From positions 1,243,801-1,307,800 of the forward strand of contig RPFO01000348.1 in the NCBI GenBank assembly GCA_009746045.1: a stretch of 64,000 bases of DNA. Reading direction: 5' to 3'. Shown piece by piece: positions 52,501-63,605 of the stretch. This DNA is from Mesostigma viride. Taxonomy: Eukaryota > Streptophyta > Mesostigmatophyceae > Mesostigmatales > Mesostigmataceae. Under the pieces are notes generated by a model. It did no database searches and was not told the DNA's origin. It worked only from the letters and a program-made list of their open reading frames with translations. How positions within the stretch are numbered: the first letter of the stretch is position 1; the number at the start of each line of letters is the position of its first letter. The translations under genes were made by a program, and so were the position numbers.

Positions 52501-55500
52501 GACGGGTGCTGCTACTAGAGGGTCACTGTCGGTCCTTCCATCCTCTCCCCATTCCAGGCCAAGTGTAGTGAACCGATCCCCGCAGGGGACACGGTGCAAG
52601 CCACAACATGCACGACCAGATCACACACGAAACAGAACGAGAAGGACGAGGGAGGCGAATGACAGGCGCTGGTGTACGGAGTGGTGTGTGGAATGGTGTA
52701 GGACATGACAGGTACTGGTGTATGGAAGGACATAAGGACGCCCGGGCAAGGCTCAGATTGAAAAGAGATGCATCCGCACTCGACCGGTGATGGTCGCTTA
52801 GAGTGGAGTGATTTGTGTATTAATTCTTTGTTTCCTCACGGCCAGGTAGCCCAGACGAAATAAGGACAGAAAATGAGTTAAAAGGGGGAAAAGAGAAATA
52901 GCAGTGAAACCAGCAACAGAGGTAACCAACTAACAGCGGTAGCAAGGAGTCGGGCCAACTTCCAAGCATCCATGCAACCAAAGAGATGGCTCCAACTCCC
53001 ACCTGCAGGTCGAGGCAGTCGACCCGTCACCGATCTGTTGAAAAGCCCCCACCCTTCTGTTGATCCTCCGCCTACTCATGTATGTTGCTTCCTTGTACTC
53101 CTCTCCGTACAACCACCCACCTGCAGGTCCAGGCGGTCCACGTAGAGCACGATGTCCGGGTTGCGCTTCTTCATGAACTTCTTCACTGACGCCATCATGC
53201 GCGCGTTGCGGCCGACCTCAGACGCCGATGGCTGCGACGCAGCAGCCAAGGGAGTGGCACGAGAGGGCGCGGAGATGGCGCAAGGGGCAGGGAGAAAATG
53301 GACAGTGGACGAGGGACAGGTGGAACGGGGAACGGGGAACCGGGAATGGGGACGGGGACGGGGTCGGGGACGGGGAACAGGGCAATGGGGAAGGGGCGAG
53401 GGACGTGGGAGGGGGAAGGGCGGTGGCATGGTTGAAGACCCACAGGGAAAGAGGCGGCACTTAAGTAAGCCGGGTGCCGCTGGGAATGGGAATGGGATGC
53501 GAGAACATGGGCGCATGGGGACCATTATTGAGTCCAGGACACGACACACTAGACATGGTGGCAGAAAACCAGGCCGGAGACGCCTTCGCGCCAACGGCGA
53601 CCCGTCGCAAGCCACACGCCTGTCTCTACATTGTGGGCACAGTATAGAGTAGTTTGGACAAACACGCCGCAAAGGGGAGGGGGAAAAAAAATGGAAAAAC
53701 AGAGGACTGGAGACAGCAGACGGGGAGAGACAAAGACGAACCAGAAGAGAGAGAGCGAGGAGAAGGGAGAAGGAGGGAGACGAGGAAATGAAGCCGTACC
53801 TGCAGCCCGGGCGTGTCGATGATGCGCACTTTGATGCCGCACACATGGCCCGTGATCTCCCGCACCTACACGCCGTCACGAGGCATATATGGGCACAAGG
53901 CATATACAGGCACGAGGCATATATGGGCACAAGGCATACCGTCACAAAGCACAACCACCACCAAGGACCAAGGCATGGCGCGGCGCATCACGGCGTGACA
54001 ACGACAAAGGAACGAAAACCCGTTTTGAGGGCTGTGACACCCATTGCAGACAGTCACCAGTTATCTACCGTTGCAGTCAGGCACTGGCGCCCACTGGCCT
54101 CATTTCGCTCGCCAGCCCTCCACAAGGCCTGGGCAAGACTCCTCTTGGCCAGCACGTTCTAACAAATCGCCGTCAGTGTTTTTCTTGTGATGTGAGCTGA
54201 AACGCACTTCAGAGTTGCGAGTCGCAGCGCGCCAGAAGGCCAACGGCATGACCAATCAGAAGACAGTCCGGTGCCTATGCATGTGCGTTCCAACCACGTG
54301 ATCTGTCCCAGCCCGCAACCTCCTTTGGCAACCCGGAAGCAGGCAAGATTCCCGTGCAGCAATCCTTTTCCCTTTCCCTACCGCCATCCCCCACTCATTC
54401 TGCCCTCGCTCCCGCGCTCACCTGCGTGGTCTCAGGCGCAAACGCATTGACGGCGGCCTTCGGCGCGTCAAAGATGGAGTTGATGGTGGCCGACTTGCCC
54501 ACACCCGTCTTTCCCAGCAGCAGGATGGTGCACGCAAAGTCGAGGTCACTCTCGGGGCCGTTCAGCTCCTCCTGCGCAAGCCAGGGAAGGGGGAAAAAAG
54601 GGGAGGGGGGGGTGAAGGTGGGAGGGGAAGAGGAAGGGGGGGAGGGGAGAAGGGGGGCCCAGTGGAGGGGCGAGGCGGGGAGGGCGAGGAAAGGATGCAC
54701 AACCGCGAGCAAGGGGAGGACGAGCACAGGAGGAAAACGAACAGCAGGCGATGCAAATCAGTTGCCATGGCGAATAGCTGGGTCAAGGGGTAACTGACTG
54801 ATCGTGCAAAGGGGGGAAACTGAGGTGCACAGGGGGGGAACTGATATGTTAAGGGAGAACGGGGCGAGACAAGAAAGGGGGAACAATGAAGAGCGACGAG
54901 AATAATGACCTTGCTGATACGGCAACCACGCCCATGCATCCTTCCATGCATCCTTCCCTGTATTCTTCCCAGAGCGTGCAGTTCAAGAGCAACTCTGCTA
55001 GAATTGTAGTGTGCCAGCATGAGCCAAGCTGGCACGCGCTTCCACTGTCGCGCGCACGTGGCAGGCACACCCAACAGCCAGACAATGTGACATACGACAG
55101 CGAGCAGAGCCGGACGTCGTATGCACGCTAGCCATGCAGCTCTACACGCACGCTCCTCAGCCAGGTAGCTCACATGCGCGCACAGATGCACCCAGCCACG
55201 CGCGCCCCCCCCCCCCCCCCAACTGAGCAATAGGGCATCAACAACAACATCATCATCGTCAACCGCCCACTACACGCACCAGTTCCTCGGCCAGGTTGCT
55301 CGCGCGGTCAAAGCTGAAGCCGCTGCTGCGGATCGCGCCGCGGCCGGCCTTGAGCTGCTCCGCAAGCTCCAGGCGGTAGAGCACCTGAAGAGGAAGGGCA
55401 GGCCGAGGTCAAGACCCAAGTGGGGGTGACATCGGTACCAAGGGTACACGAGTTGAGAACAGGACAGTGGCCAAGGGGCCAACGAGGGGCCGAGGCAAGT

Positions 55501-56056
55501 ACGTCCACGAGGGTGGACAGGCTAGGGATAAAAAGTTACAGTTACAAAAGGCAACAGAATGGCTGGGTCCGCAGGCCACCAATGACTGCTGCATGAGCCC
55601 GCGACAACACATATTTGTGCTGGTGCATGTCACACGCTGCATCCCACGCACCACCCAAGGCCTGGGTAAGGGTAAAAGCTACTACACGGAAAAAAGATGG
55701 GCAAGGTGGACAGTTACTGAAAGAGAGGAACTGGGAAGAAGGCCACAGAGGCCAAGGCCATTTGCGCAGCAGGGACAGTATATAACAAGTGCCCGCATGG
55801 CGAACGAGCACTGCACGACACGCAGCGCGCTTTCCACTTGAGCAACTTTTCTTCAGAGTGACAAGTCATTTGCATCATGAGGCTGGGCACGCCCCTTAGC
55901 CGGAACTCTGGGGAGGCTTGACCGCACTGGGTGATGCGTCGACACCTTCCAGCAACAGCACACACCGAGCTAACCAATGGATCTATAATGGCATTGCCCA
56001 CCTGCAGGCGAATGCATGCACCCAATCACACACGCACGCGCACCCGCACGCACACC

Positions 56057-56105
<49 letters not shown>

Positions 56106-56554
56106 GCTTTCACTTGGCCCGGGTCCACCCTTCCACCGCTCCGCAAGGCCAAACGCTACCAACCCCTCCCTCACAGGGTAGCACTCGCCTAGGCTAGCGC
56201 CATGCGCTATACATGAGCCATATATGAAGTGAGACAACTATGGCATACACTACAACGAGACAAATATGGCTATGCATGAGACGCATATGACACATATGAG
56301 TGCCACACGCCCACCTGTGCGACGACGGTGTTGCGTGGGGACTGGCCCAGCCGCTTGGCGAGGCGCAGCAGCTTGACGCGGATGTTCTGCAGGACGCCAG
56401 GTATACCCAAGTACACAAGGAGGGGAGCACAGGGGAGACGGGGCAGGAAAGGGGACAGAAAGGGTCAGCGTGGACTGAGAGAGGATGAGCACCATCCTGG
56501 ACGCTCTCCGCGATGTCAGTTTCATGCAAATTGGCAATAACACATGCGCAGGAG

Positions 56555-56598
<44 letters not shown>

Positions 56599-59500
56599 AA
56601 CAAATGCAGGCCCTCAAAATCCAACATTCACAAGTCACCTGCCACCAGGACCTCCAGGCCTCGACCCCCACCCCCTCACCTGCAACTTCTCGCGCGTGCC
56701 CCGGAATTCATCACTCTCCGGTGGCTCATGCACCGCAGGGGGGGGCGGCGCCGGGCTCGGGTTGTGATGGGGCGCCGCTGGCGCGTGAACAGGGGACGCG
56801 GCATGCGCCGCCGCCGCGGGCGCAGGCGATGCGGGGACAGGGGCGGGTGGGTCCGCGGCGACCACCGCGGGGGGGGCTTCGACCGCGGGTGCATGCTCGG
56901 TGGCCGCGGCGACACGTGGCGAGGCAGTGCCGTCGCTAGCAGCAGACTGAGAGACGGGCGGGCTCGCGGCCTGGGTGGTGGGCACCGTAGTGCGCACGGG
57001 GAGGGAGGGCATCGCGGGGGAGGACCCAGGGGGGGTCGCGCGGACGGGCAGCGACGGCATGGCTCTACTCTGGGGCGGGGCGGCGGCGGCAGCGGCTGCG
57101 TAGGAGGATGGTGCAGCGGAGGGGATGTCGAACCCGGTGGTGGTCACCGAGCCCTGGACGTCGGAGCTGGCGGCGACGGGCTGGGAGATGACGACACGTG
57201 GCGGCTCGGCGACGGAGGAGGAGAGGCCGTCCTTGGGCACCGACGCGGCGAGCATCACACGCGGCATCGGCTGGTCGTCGCCCAGCGAGGTGGCGACCTT
57301 GAGGGAGGACGCCGCAGAGCCTGGCAAGAGGGGGGGGGCGGGGGGGGGGAGGGGCAGGCCAACAGCAAGCAATTGAGTACATTAAGTCATGTGGCTTGGA
57401 ATAAAAATTTAAATAATAACAGTAGTGGATACAGACCTGTGCCATGATGCAATGCTATACCCTGGTGGCTGGGCCCACAGGAACAGGCACTTAAGGGCAC
57501 GATGCCAACACCAAGGGACGCCACCGCCGGCCTATACATCCCGCCATCGAGCTACCCCTTCCTCTGCGCACGTCGCATACGCACCGCGCACCATGGCTCA
57601 TCACGACAAGGCATCCCGCCTCTGTGACATTCCTCTGTCGCTCGCAGGTCTACCCTTCGCACGATCATCACTACAGTGTTGAAGTTAAATTTCGCAGCTA
57701 CCCCCCCCCCCTCCCCCCTTCATGCAACTTGCCCATTCCCCCCCCCCCCCCCCCTCCCCCCTCCACGCATCTAGCTCCCCCCCGCCCCCCCCAAGCAACC
57801 CACCTTTCCCCCCCCCCCACCCCCCAAACACACACATGCAACCCACAACCCCCCCTCCCCTGCTGCGCACCTTCCTCGGTGCCATTGGCAGCAGCGCGCG
57901 GGATGCCCACGGGCGCCGTCTTGGAGGCGGACGCGCTCTTGTTCCATGAGTAGTCCTGCATTGACACCACCAGTGGCTTGAGGCCGTCCATCTGGCAGGA
58001 AGAAAGGGAGAATGGGCGCAGGGGGGGGAGGAAAAGGGGGTGGGGGTGGGGGGGGGAGGGACAGGATGACAGGAGGACGGGCGGGGGAGAGGGGATGAGG
58101 GATAGGCAGGAGGGAGGAAAGGGGTGAAACAGGTGTGGATGGGTGGGTAGGACGGCAAAGCGGGGGAGGAGCGGCGCAAGGCGGAGCTGTTTAAGGAAAC
58201 CTTCCGCGGACGGGGAAGCGAATGGCACAGCAACAGACCACTATGTAGAACGAATATTTCTTAAAATAACTTCCTAAAAAATGGGAGCGAGATCAAAGGC
58301 AAAGCACAAGAGCGCTGGCAGCAAAACATCTAGCAAACGCAACGCCAACCAGCAGCAACAACATGAAGGGGAACACCATAGTTGACTACTCCAAGTAACT
58401 TGCACACGTGCTGCCAAGTTGGGGCAGGAACCGATTTACCCCTAGGGCTATTAAAACCACAACCGTATACCTCCCACGCGCGTCCCATGCACCAGCCATG
58501 CACCAGCCATGCACCAGCCATGCACCAGCCATGCACCAGCCATGCACCAGCCATGCACCAGCCGTGCCTGCATGACATGCTGGGACTAGAAGTCTACTGG
58601 CAAGAACGTATCCTGGCCAGAGGCCTACTTTCCTTTTTAACATAAGGGGCATGCAACTCTTGACACCATGGATGATGGCGACAACTAACGCACGGGCACA
58701 GGCACGGGCCGATCGCTGGACCTACGTGTGTGCACATGCTGCAAGGCGCGACTTGCATGCCTGCACAGACGTGCATGGCCGATTAGTGTACATGCATTGC
58801 TATAGACATGCATGGCATATTTAGTGTACATGCACTGCTACAAAATCGCATGGCCTATTTAGTGTACATGAATTACTGAAGGCGTGCATGGCCTATTTAG
58901 CGTACATGCACTGCTGTAGAGGTGCATCTATAGAAGTGCATGGGCTATTTAGTGTACATGCACTGCTTTCGACATGCATGCCATACAGCACATGCATGCA
59001 TAAGTTATGCGTTGGAGAGAGCACCAACAAAGAGGTCATGGTAACAGCAAGAACCATAACAGGGGTTGTCATGCGAAGCGACAGAATGGACACAACCCCT
59101 GCATTGCCGAAACCAGGCTGGCGTGCTGCATGCAAGTAGCGTGGCACACTGCGACTCATGCAGAAAGTGGTGGGATACCACGCGACACGTGGGGAGATGC
59201 ATGGGGCAGGGGCGCGGTCCAAACACGCCCGATCCCTGAAGCCCATGGGGATATTCTGCCCCAGGCAAACAGAGAGCAAAAGCTTTGTTTCCACGTAACA
59301 AAAAAACAGACGCCTTCCAAAGACAGTTTGGTGGACATTTGCTCCCAGAAGCCCACATTCCGAACGGAAAAAAGCATAAAGCATCATCCCGCGCATGGCA
59401 GGCATTTGCCATGCCTCCCAGGTAGCCGCTTCCTACAGCTGGCATAGCAAAAAATCACACATGCACTCCCTGCCATGCAAATTCCAACTGCACAGGATTT

Positions 59501-60257
59501 CAAAGCAGCCAATAATGGCAGTGCATGCACATGCAACCAAAAGCATACCATTTCAACCACTTCAGGGTCGTCCATTGCCATATTGTTATCGCTGACGATT
59601 TTAGAGACGCGCTCCACGAACTCATCCTCGGTGCAGTTCTTCAGAAGCGACACATCAGTGCCCTCTGGGAGCTGCAGGACATGTCACATGGCGTGCACAA
59701 ATACTGACTGTCAACACCCATCCCAAAGGCTCGAAAGTCGAAAACAAGAAGTTGAAAGGAGCCGACATGTGCGTGCAAAACAGTGAATGGTCACCTTTGC
59801 CAAGGCATTCAACTTCCGCAGCGCGTCGTTGGCGATGTCGTCCAGGTTTGAACTCTGAATAGGCGAGTCCGGGTCAGCGTAGTCAGCACCGCCACTTACA
59901 ACGCTCTTAAAGCTTTCAACCTGACTGCGAGCACTGCCCAGGAGACTGGCAAAAATTCCTTGCCCCGAGGCAGCAGGCACCCTAAGATAGGGTTGGTACA
60001 CAGGTGACTCTACTGCCTCGCTGGCGGCCGCGTTGTCCTCAGCTTCGTACTCCTGTGCATCATCGAACTGGTCAATGTCGTCGGGGACCTCCTCCGCCAT
60101 GGGAGAGTCTGTAAGTTCCGAAACCACGCAAAACGTGCACCAGTCAGCCCTCCATACTGCCCTAACGTTACCTGCCAACCATTGCTCACCGACAAACACT
60201 CGCTAAGCCTGTTAAAAAAAAATACTTACCGACTGCATCGTCGTTGAACCTATCCAT
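43375..60257 (-). CDS. Toc159-family chloroplast protein-import receptor GTPase, 23 exons
   Basis: My model (minus): 60257-60230, 60108-59795, 59671-59549, 57991-57871, 57320-56680, 56386-56315, 55384-55280, 54571-54422, 53865-53800, 53231-53121, 52173-51943, 51298-51158, 50177-50061, 49257-49210, 48311-48219, 47957-47838, 47541-47440, 46958-46893, 46205-46138, 45529-45410, 44641-44519, 44103-44052, 43434-43375. All introns are GT-AG and in phase, giving 1023 aa. A-domain about 1-410: acidic start (EEVPDDIDQFDDAQEYEAED), then a Pro/Ala-rich exon 5. G-domain about 410-700: GKTGVGKS at 488-495, DTPG at 535-538, VVLTH ending at 608, ENH at 656. M-domain about 740-1023, with GWDHESGIDGFSVEKP, MNWRGDVALGGN and the terminal LALFGLIPLFNAVF. 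Toc159 proteins recognise transit peptides at the outer envelope and hydrolyse GTP with Toc34. The stretch between G- and M-domains is much shorter than in plants. Confidence 0.92.
44899..44924. repeat. Fragment of SINE family B in a Toc159 intron
   Basis: About 22 bases, GACAACCAGCGCAGGCCAGA and a little more, match the first part of SINE B (38499 onward). Too short to call a functional insertion. Confidence 0.4.
45006..45440. repeat. Tandem duplication including the edge of Toc159 exon 20
   Basis: The block CATCCCAATA-ending sequence at 45006-45060 recurs at 45342-45396. The exon 20 end (around GGTCGGTGCGCGTGAAGA at 45420-45437) has degenerate copies near 45106-45123 and 45312-45329. One copy carries its own splice donor (ACAG|GTACAT on the minus strand at about 45300). 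Confidence 0.7.
48356..48660 (-). mobile_element. SINE family C, uninterrupted copy in a Toc159 intron
   Basis: Collinear with the three pieces at 39224-40031 but without the two insertions: the junctions read GAACATAGGACCTTCGGC and GGTGGCAATATGTCCG. Minus strand has the B-box-like TGTTCGATTCC. Located between exons 14 and 15, near AT-rich CACAGTATAT sequence on both sides. Confidence 0.75.
49136..49212 (-). repeat. 37-bp triplication of the exon 14 splice donor
   Basis: The exon end TCAAAGCAG|GTGGGT (junction at 49210/49209) is repeated with junction-equivalents at 49173 and 49136, spacing 37 bases each. Confidence 0.85.
49396..49508. repeat. CA microsatellite, Toc159 intron 13
   Basis: Interrupted near its start by CAGA variants, then about 33 perfect CA units up to the TCGGC at 49508. 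Confidence 0.95.
49618..49876. repeat. 29-bp minisatellite, nine units, Toc159 intron 13
   Basis: Units read CTACCGGGTGACCACTGCCA then GAGACAAGG; one unit has GGTTACC and one has GAGGCAAGG. Confidence 0.9.
51320..51600. repeat. 29-bp minisatellite next to the exon 12 acceptor, Toc159 intron 11
   Basis: About ten units of CGCGCATTGGGGCATGGGGC plus AAGTGGCCG or ACGTGAGCG, starting about 20 bases from the acceptor at 51299. Open frames across it are by-products. Confidence 0.9.
56052..56104. repeat. CA microsatellite, Toc159 intron 6
   Basis: About 23 CA units preceded by imperfect CACGCAC copies. Confidence 0.9.
56562..56600. repeat. CA microsatellite, Toc159 intron 5
   Basis: About 16 CA units with an AACACAAACA end. 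Confidence 0.85.
57697..57838. repeat. C-rich low-complexity tract, Toc159 intron 4
   Basis: Runs of up to 15 C with interspersed T and A, close to the donor side of exon 4. A likely cause of assembly or expression-mapping difficulty. Confidence 0.8.
58487..58566. repeat. 11-bp minisatellite (CATGCACCAGC), about seven units
   Basis: Perfect CATGCACCAGC units within intron 3 of the Toc159-type gene. Confidence 0.9.
58770..58990. repeat. About 37-bp imperfect tandem repeat, about six units
   Basis: Units built around CTATTTAGTGTACATGCACT with variable ends (ATAGACATG, AAAATCGC, GAAGGCGTG). Intron 3 of the Toc159-type gene. Confidence 0.8.
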
Positions 60258-60582
60258 GCTGCGGGGTAAGGCCAAAGAACGCAGAGCACCTTCCTCTGCC
60301 TCTAGTGGATATGGCTGCAAAATTTCCCACCCTTTTTAACGAAAGCCACAAGGGCGGCTAGAATCACCGCGCTCCTTGGCTCTCTTGAATCCGTCAGCCG
60401 GTTCCATCGATAAAAAGCCCCACAGGCGCGGCGCATGGAGTAGGTTTTTGCGTACAGTAGCGCATCCTCGAATGATCATCGGCACAAGTCCGTCGTCTAC
60501 ATGCCACCCGTGAAAGTGATCGTGACATCCAGTCTCGATCCAGTTGTACACCCTGACCGCTACTGTAGCGGAACATCGTTTG
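60258..60582. other. 5' flank of the Toc159-type gene
   Basis: Expected promoter region for the minus-strand gene. No motif could be assigned with confidence. Confidence 0.35.
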
Positions 60583-60731
60583 CTACAGTAGGACACCCCA
60601 AGCTGTTGTACCAATGCGGGTGTCTCCAATGATGTAGCCGTACATGTCCTCGCTAAGTACCTTTGCTTCTTTGTATGTTTGTTATGGCATGCTGTTCAGT
60701 GTCTCTGCTGCCCATGTGCGGCGTGGGATTC
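60583..60731 (+). repeat. 149-bp direct repeat, copy 1
   Basis: Begins CTACAGTAGGACACCCCAAG and ends GCGGCGTGGGATTC. Copy 2 at 60904-61052 has the same length with, as far as I can see, a single T/C difference. Confidence 0.9.
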
Positions 60732-60903
60732 CGGGTAAATGGGTATTTTTATTAACCAATAGGAATATCATTAGGTGAAGAGGTACAACGTATCGACCAT
60801 CTGGTTACCCTCTGAGGGTGCGGCGTGGGATTCAACTACATAACTAACTACCCATGTGCGGCGTGGGAAACAACAACAACAACAACAACAACAACATAAC
60901 TAA

Positions 60904-61052
60904 CTACAGTAGGACACCCCAAGCTGTTGTACCAATGCGGGTGTCCCCAATGATGTAGCCGTACATGTCCTCGCTAAGTACCTTTGCTTCTTTGTATGTT
61001 TGTTATGGCATGCTGTTCAGTGTCTCTGCTGCCCATGTGCGGCGTGGGATTC
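60904..61052 (+). repeat. 149-bp direct repeat, copy 2
   Basis: Near-identical to 60583-60731. Between the copies lie the block CATGTGCGGCGTGGG and a CAA microsatellite, both of which recur near 61650 and 61773. Confidence 0.9.
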
Positions 61053-61069
61053 AACTACATAACTAACTA

Positions 61070-61647
61070 CCGTAGTGGTTACAATATATGTACGCGTAAT
61101 TATCGTACGAATACTTTTAGGAATTTTTGTTACGTGTACGAGAACTTTTGGGAATTATTTTTACTGTACGTACGTATAATGTCAGGGTATATTCAAGGGT
61201 GCGCGAGTACCTAGTAGGTAGTTCAGTTCAGTTTGACTGAACTGCATGTAGGTACTAGGTAGTAGCCATTAGATAGTAGCCAAGGAGGGACGTGGTAGTG
61301 CCATCTGGGGTCAGGAATTTACCCCACAAGCCGTCCAGAGTACGTTGCTTTTTCTCACCCATAGCCACCTAGCTATCCATAACCTACAGTACTGTAACGA
61401 GAGAACACCAACGGAGCACACCACGAAACGAGGCACCTACCCACATATCAACGCAGATCAAACGAAGTTTGCGCGCGAAAACTCCCTCCGGGCGCCGCGC
61501 CACGGGTAGCTAGGCTTTAAGGTCTGCGCCGCGCTGCGCTGGTGGTACCTAATTTTGAGGTGTACGAGGCCCGGAAGAGGGTTTTTTTGGGCCTGTACGA
61601 GGTCGATTCGTACATAATTACGCGTACATATATTGTAACCACTACGG
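61070..61647. mobile_element. MITE-like element, about 43-bp terminal inverted repeats, TA target duplication
   Basis: 578 bases. Left end CCGTAGTGGTTACAATATAT continues to about 61112; its inverted copy occupies about 61605-61647 and ends ATATATTGTAACCACTACGG, with one small indel and few mismatches. TA lies on both sides (61068-61069, 61648-61649). No transposase is encoded. TA duplication with long terminal repeats suggests a Tc1/mariner-type non-autonomous element. Internal hairpins occur near 61205-61260. Confidence 0.8.
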
Positions 61648-61649
61648 TA

Positions 61650-61815
61650 CCCATGTGCGGCGTGGGAAACAACAACAACAACAACAACAACATAACTACC
61701 TGGAACAACAGTAATAACTGGTCAGTGGCTCATCAGTGTCCTGGCCCTCGGCCGTTTCCAAATCTCTGCTGCCATGTGCGGCGTGGGCGGCAACAACAAC
61801 AACAACAACAACAAC
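61650..61815. repeat. Dispersed CATGTGCGGCGTGGG plus CAA microsatellite copies
   Basis: The motif CCATGTGCGGCGTGGG followed by 7-9 CAA units occurs at about 61650-61690 and 61770-61815, matching the copy near 60850-60895. Confidence 0.75.
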
Positions 61816-63605
61816 CCCCTGAGCTGCCCTGACCGATTTCTGCCCGGCAGCTCAGGCTTGAGACTGCGGCGCGCCGGCCGCATTTGCCATTTGGTCCTTG
61901 CAGCAGGTGCTGCTATTTATTTTTCAAATGAATTAGGAAATAATCGGTCCTTAATTAAATTTTAAATGTTGATACTAATTTCTGTTATATAACATATACT
62001 TATTAGCTCGACGCTGGAGGAGAAATAGAGAAGCGAAAGCTCAAAGCCCGGAGGCCGAAGGGGTGGACCGGTGGAAGCCAGGAGCTCGCCAGCTGGGAGT
62101 TGCAGCAACACGTCGGGAGACGTACGGAAGCAGCATCAACATTGTGCCGGTACCGTGACTACCGTCAGACCAGGTCTGACGGGGTTATTTGCCAGAATTA
62201 TTACCGTGTGAAAGCCAGGAAATGGCTGCCAATTGCCAAATATATACTTCTACGCGATGCCATGGCGTTAACAATTATTGTCTGGCGACCTAACAACAAT
62301 TTACTCAACCTTTCCAGCATCTTAGAAAATTATGACGGCTCCTAACCAACATGTGCCGATGTCGTATTAAAGTATTAGACACTTCGCGCGCTTCCGGATA
62401 AACCGCCATGACTTGCTGTTTTACGCGTGCTTAGTCCAGCATGCATCAAGCCCGCGTCGATGGGGTCTGGCTGTAATTATGATACGGGTAATGCTGTTAT
62501 GATCTCGCTATACCTGAGAGGCACGCCGATGGCGCCTGGGTGATGCAGCAGTTTAATGTTTACTTTTCCGTTTGCGACGTCCGGCGAAGCATGCGCCCGC
62601 TGGATGAAGACCTGGCTTTAGATACGACTGGGGATCGTGCCCCCGTCTTACTTTTTCTCCAGTTGTACCGGCATCCACCTGCTAGTTGATTGGTCCCGCC
62701 ACTTAATGGAGGTCAATCAAAAAATGCGGAGGAACCCCCAACCTACTAACACCCTTCTTCGCGAGATAGACGACAAGAAAACGTTAGGTCATTCCCTGAA
62801 GGAGCTGGAGAAGGTGAGTACAGGCTCCTCGAATGACCTCCCACGATGAGAACAACTAAGCCCACATTGTCAGTATTCAGTTAGTATGTAGATCTGTTTA
62901 AAGTCACGCATCCGACCAGAAGATAGATGCTGGTGGCCAACCGGATCATGCGAACATTTGCATGGGGATGCGCTTCTCATAGATGGTAATATCCTCACCG
63001 TCGCAGAAGCGCGGTGTGCGTTCGTGCAGTAGCTACGATGATTGCGCCTGGCTACTGGCTGGGAGCCTAGCAACAATTGTTTGCAGCAACCCATTGCCCT
63101 GCACGCTTGACCACTTCGAATGCCAGGTTCATTTTGTTGGGGCATGGGCTGCCACGTGCAGCCCTAAGCAGGCCGGTCCACCTGCCTTAAACCCAGGAAC
63201 TTGACCATTGGTTTTGTCCTGCACGGTTGTGGCCATGCAAAGGCCTCTCCTCCCATCCACTGGTGTTAGGTGTCTAGCTTTACCTAAAGCCTCCTATGCT
63301 TCCCGCAGCAATGTTTGTCCTGCATTGATATTGGGGAGGGTGTTCGTCTAACGCTCTTAAACGTGCACCTGTGTGGGCCTGTGTCCTGCATGCATCTGTG
63401 TTTCTGCTTGCACGGCCAAGGCATCTACCATCCATTTGTAACGCCATCTCCCTATTGGCTATTTCTTTGACCAGGCCTAATTATCACTTTCGGTGGGCGT
63501 GCAGGTGATTTGTTGGATGGTTGTAGATTAGGCTATTTGTAAGGATTATCTTTCTCCTTGGCCCATTGACCTCTGCTGGCACTTTTTATGGCTTACACGT
63601 GAACC
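61816..63605. other. No gene firmly supported; one possible exon
   Basis: A plus-strand frame ending at 62815 with a good donor (GAGAAG|GTGAGT) codes for a charged helical stretch (REIDDKKTLGHSLKELEK). It could be an early exon of a gene that continues past the window, but nothing else supports it. The remainder holds no recognised element. Confidence 0.25.

Noticed and set aside
59005-59447. 146-aa frames on both strands
   Set aside because: Within intron 3 of the Toc159-type gene, no domain, and both strands equally open.
62100-62345. 81-aa plus-strand frame
   Set aside because: No motif, unusual composition and no supporting splice sites.
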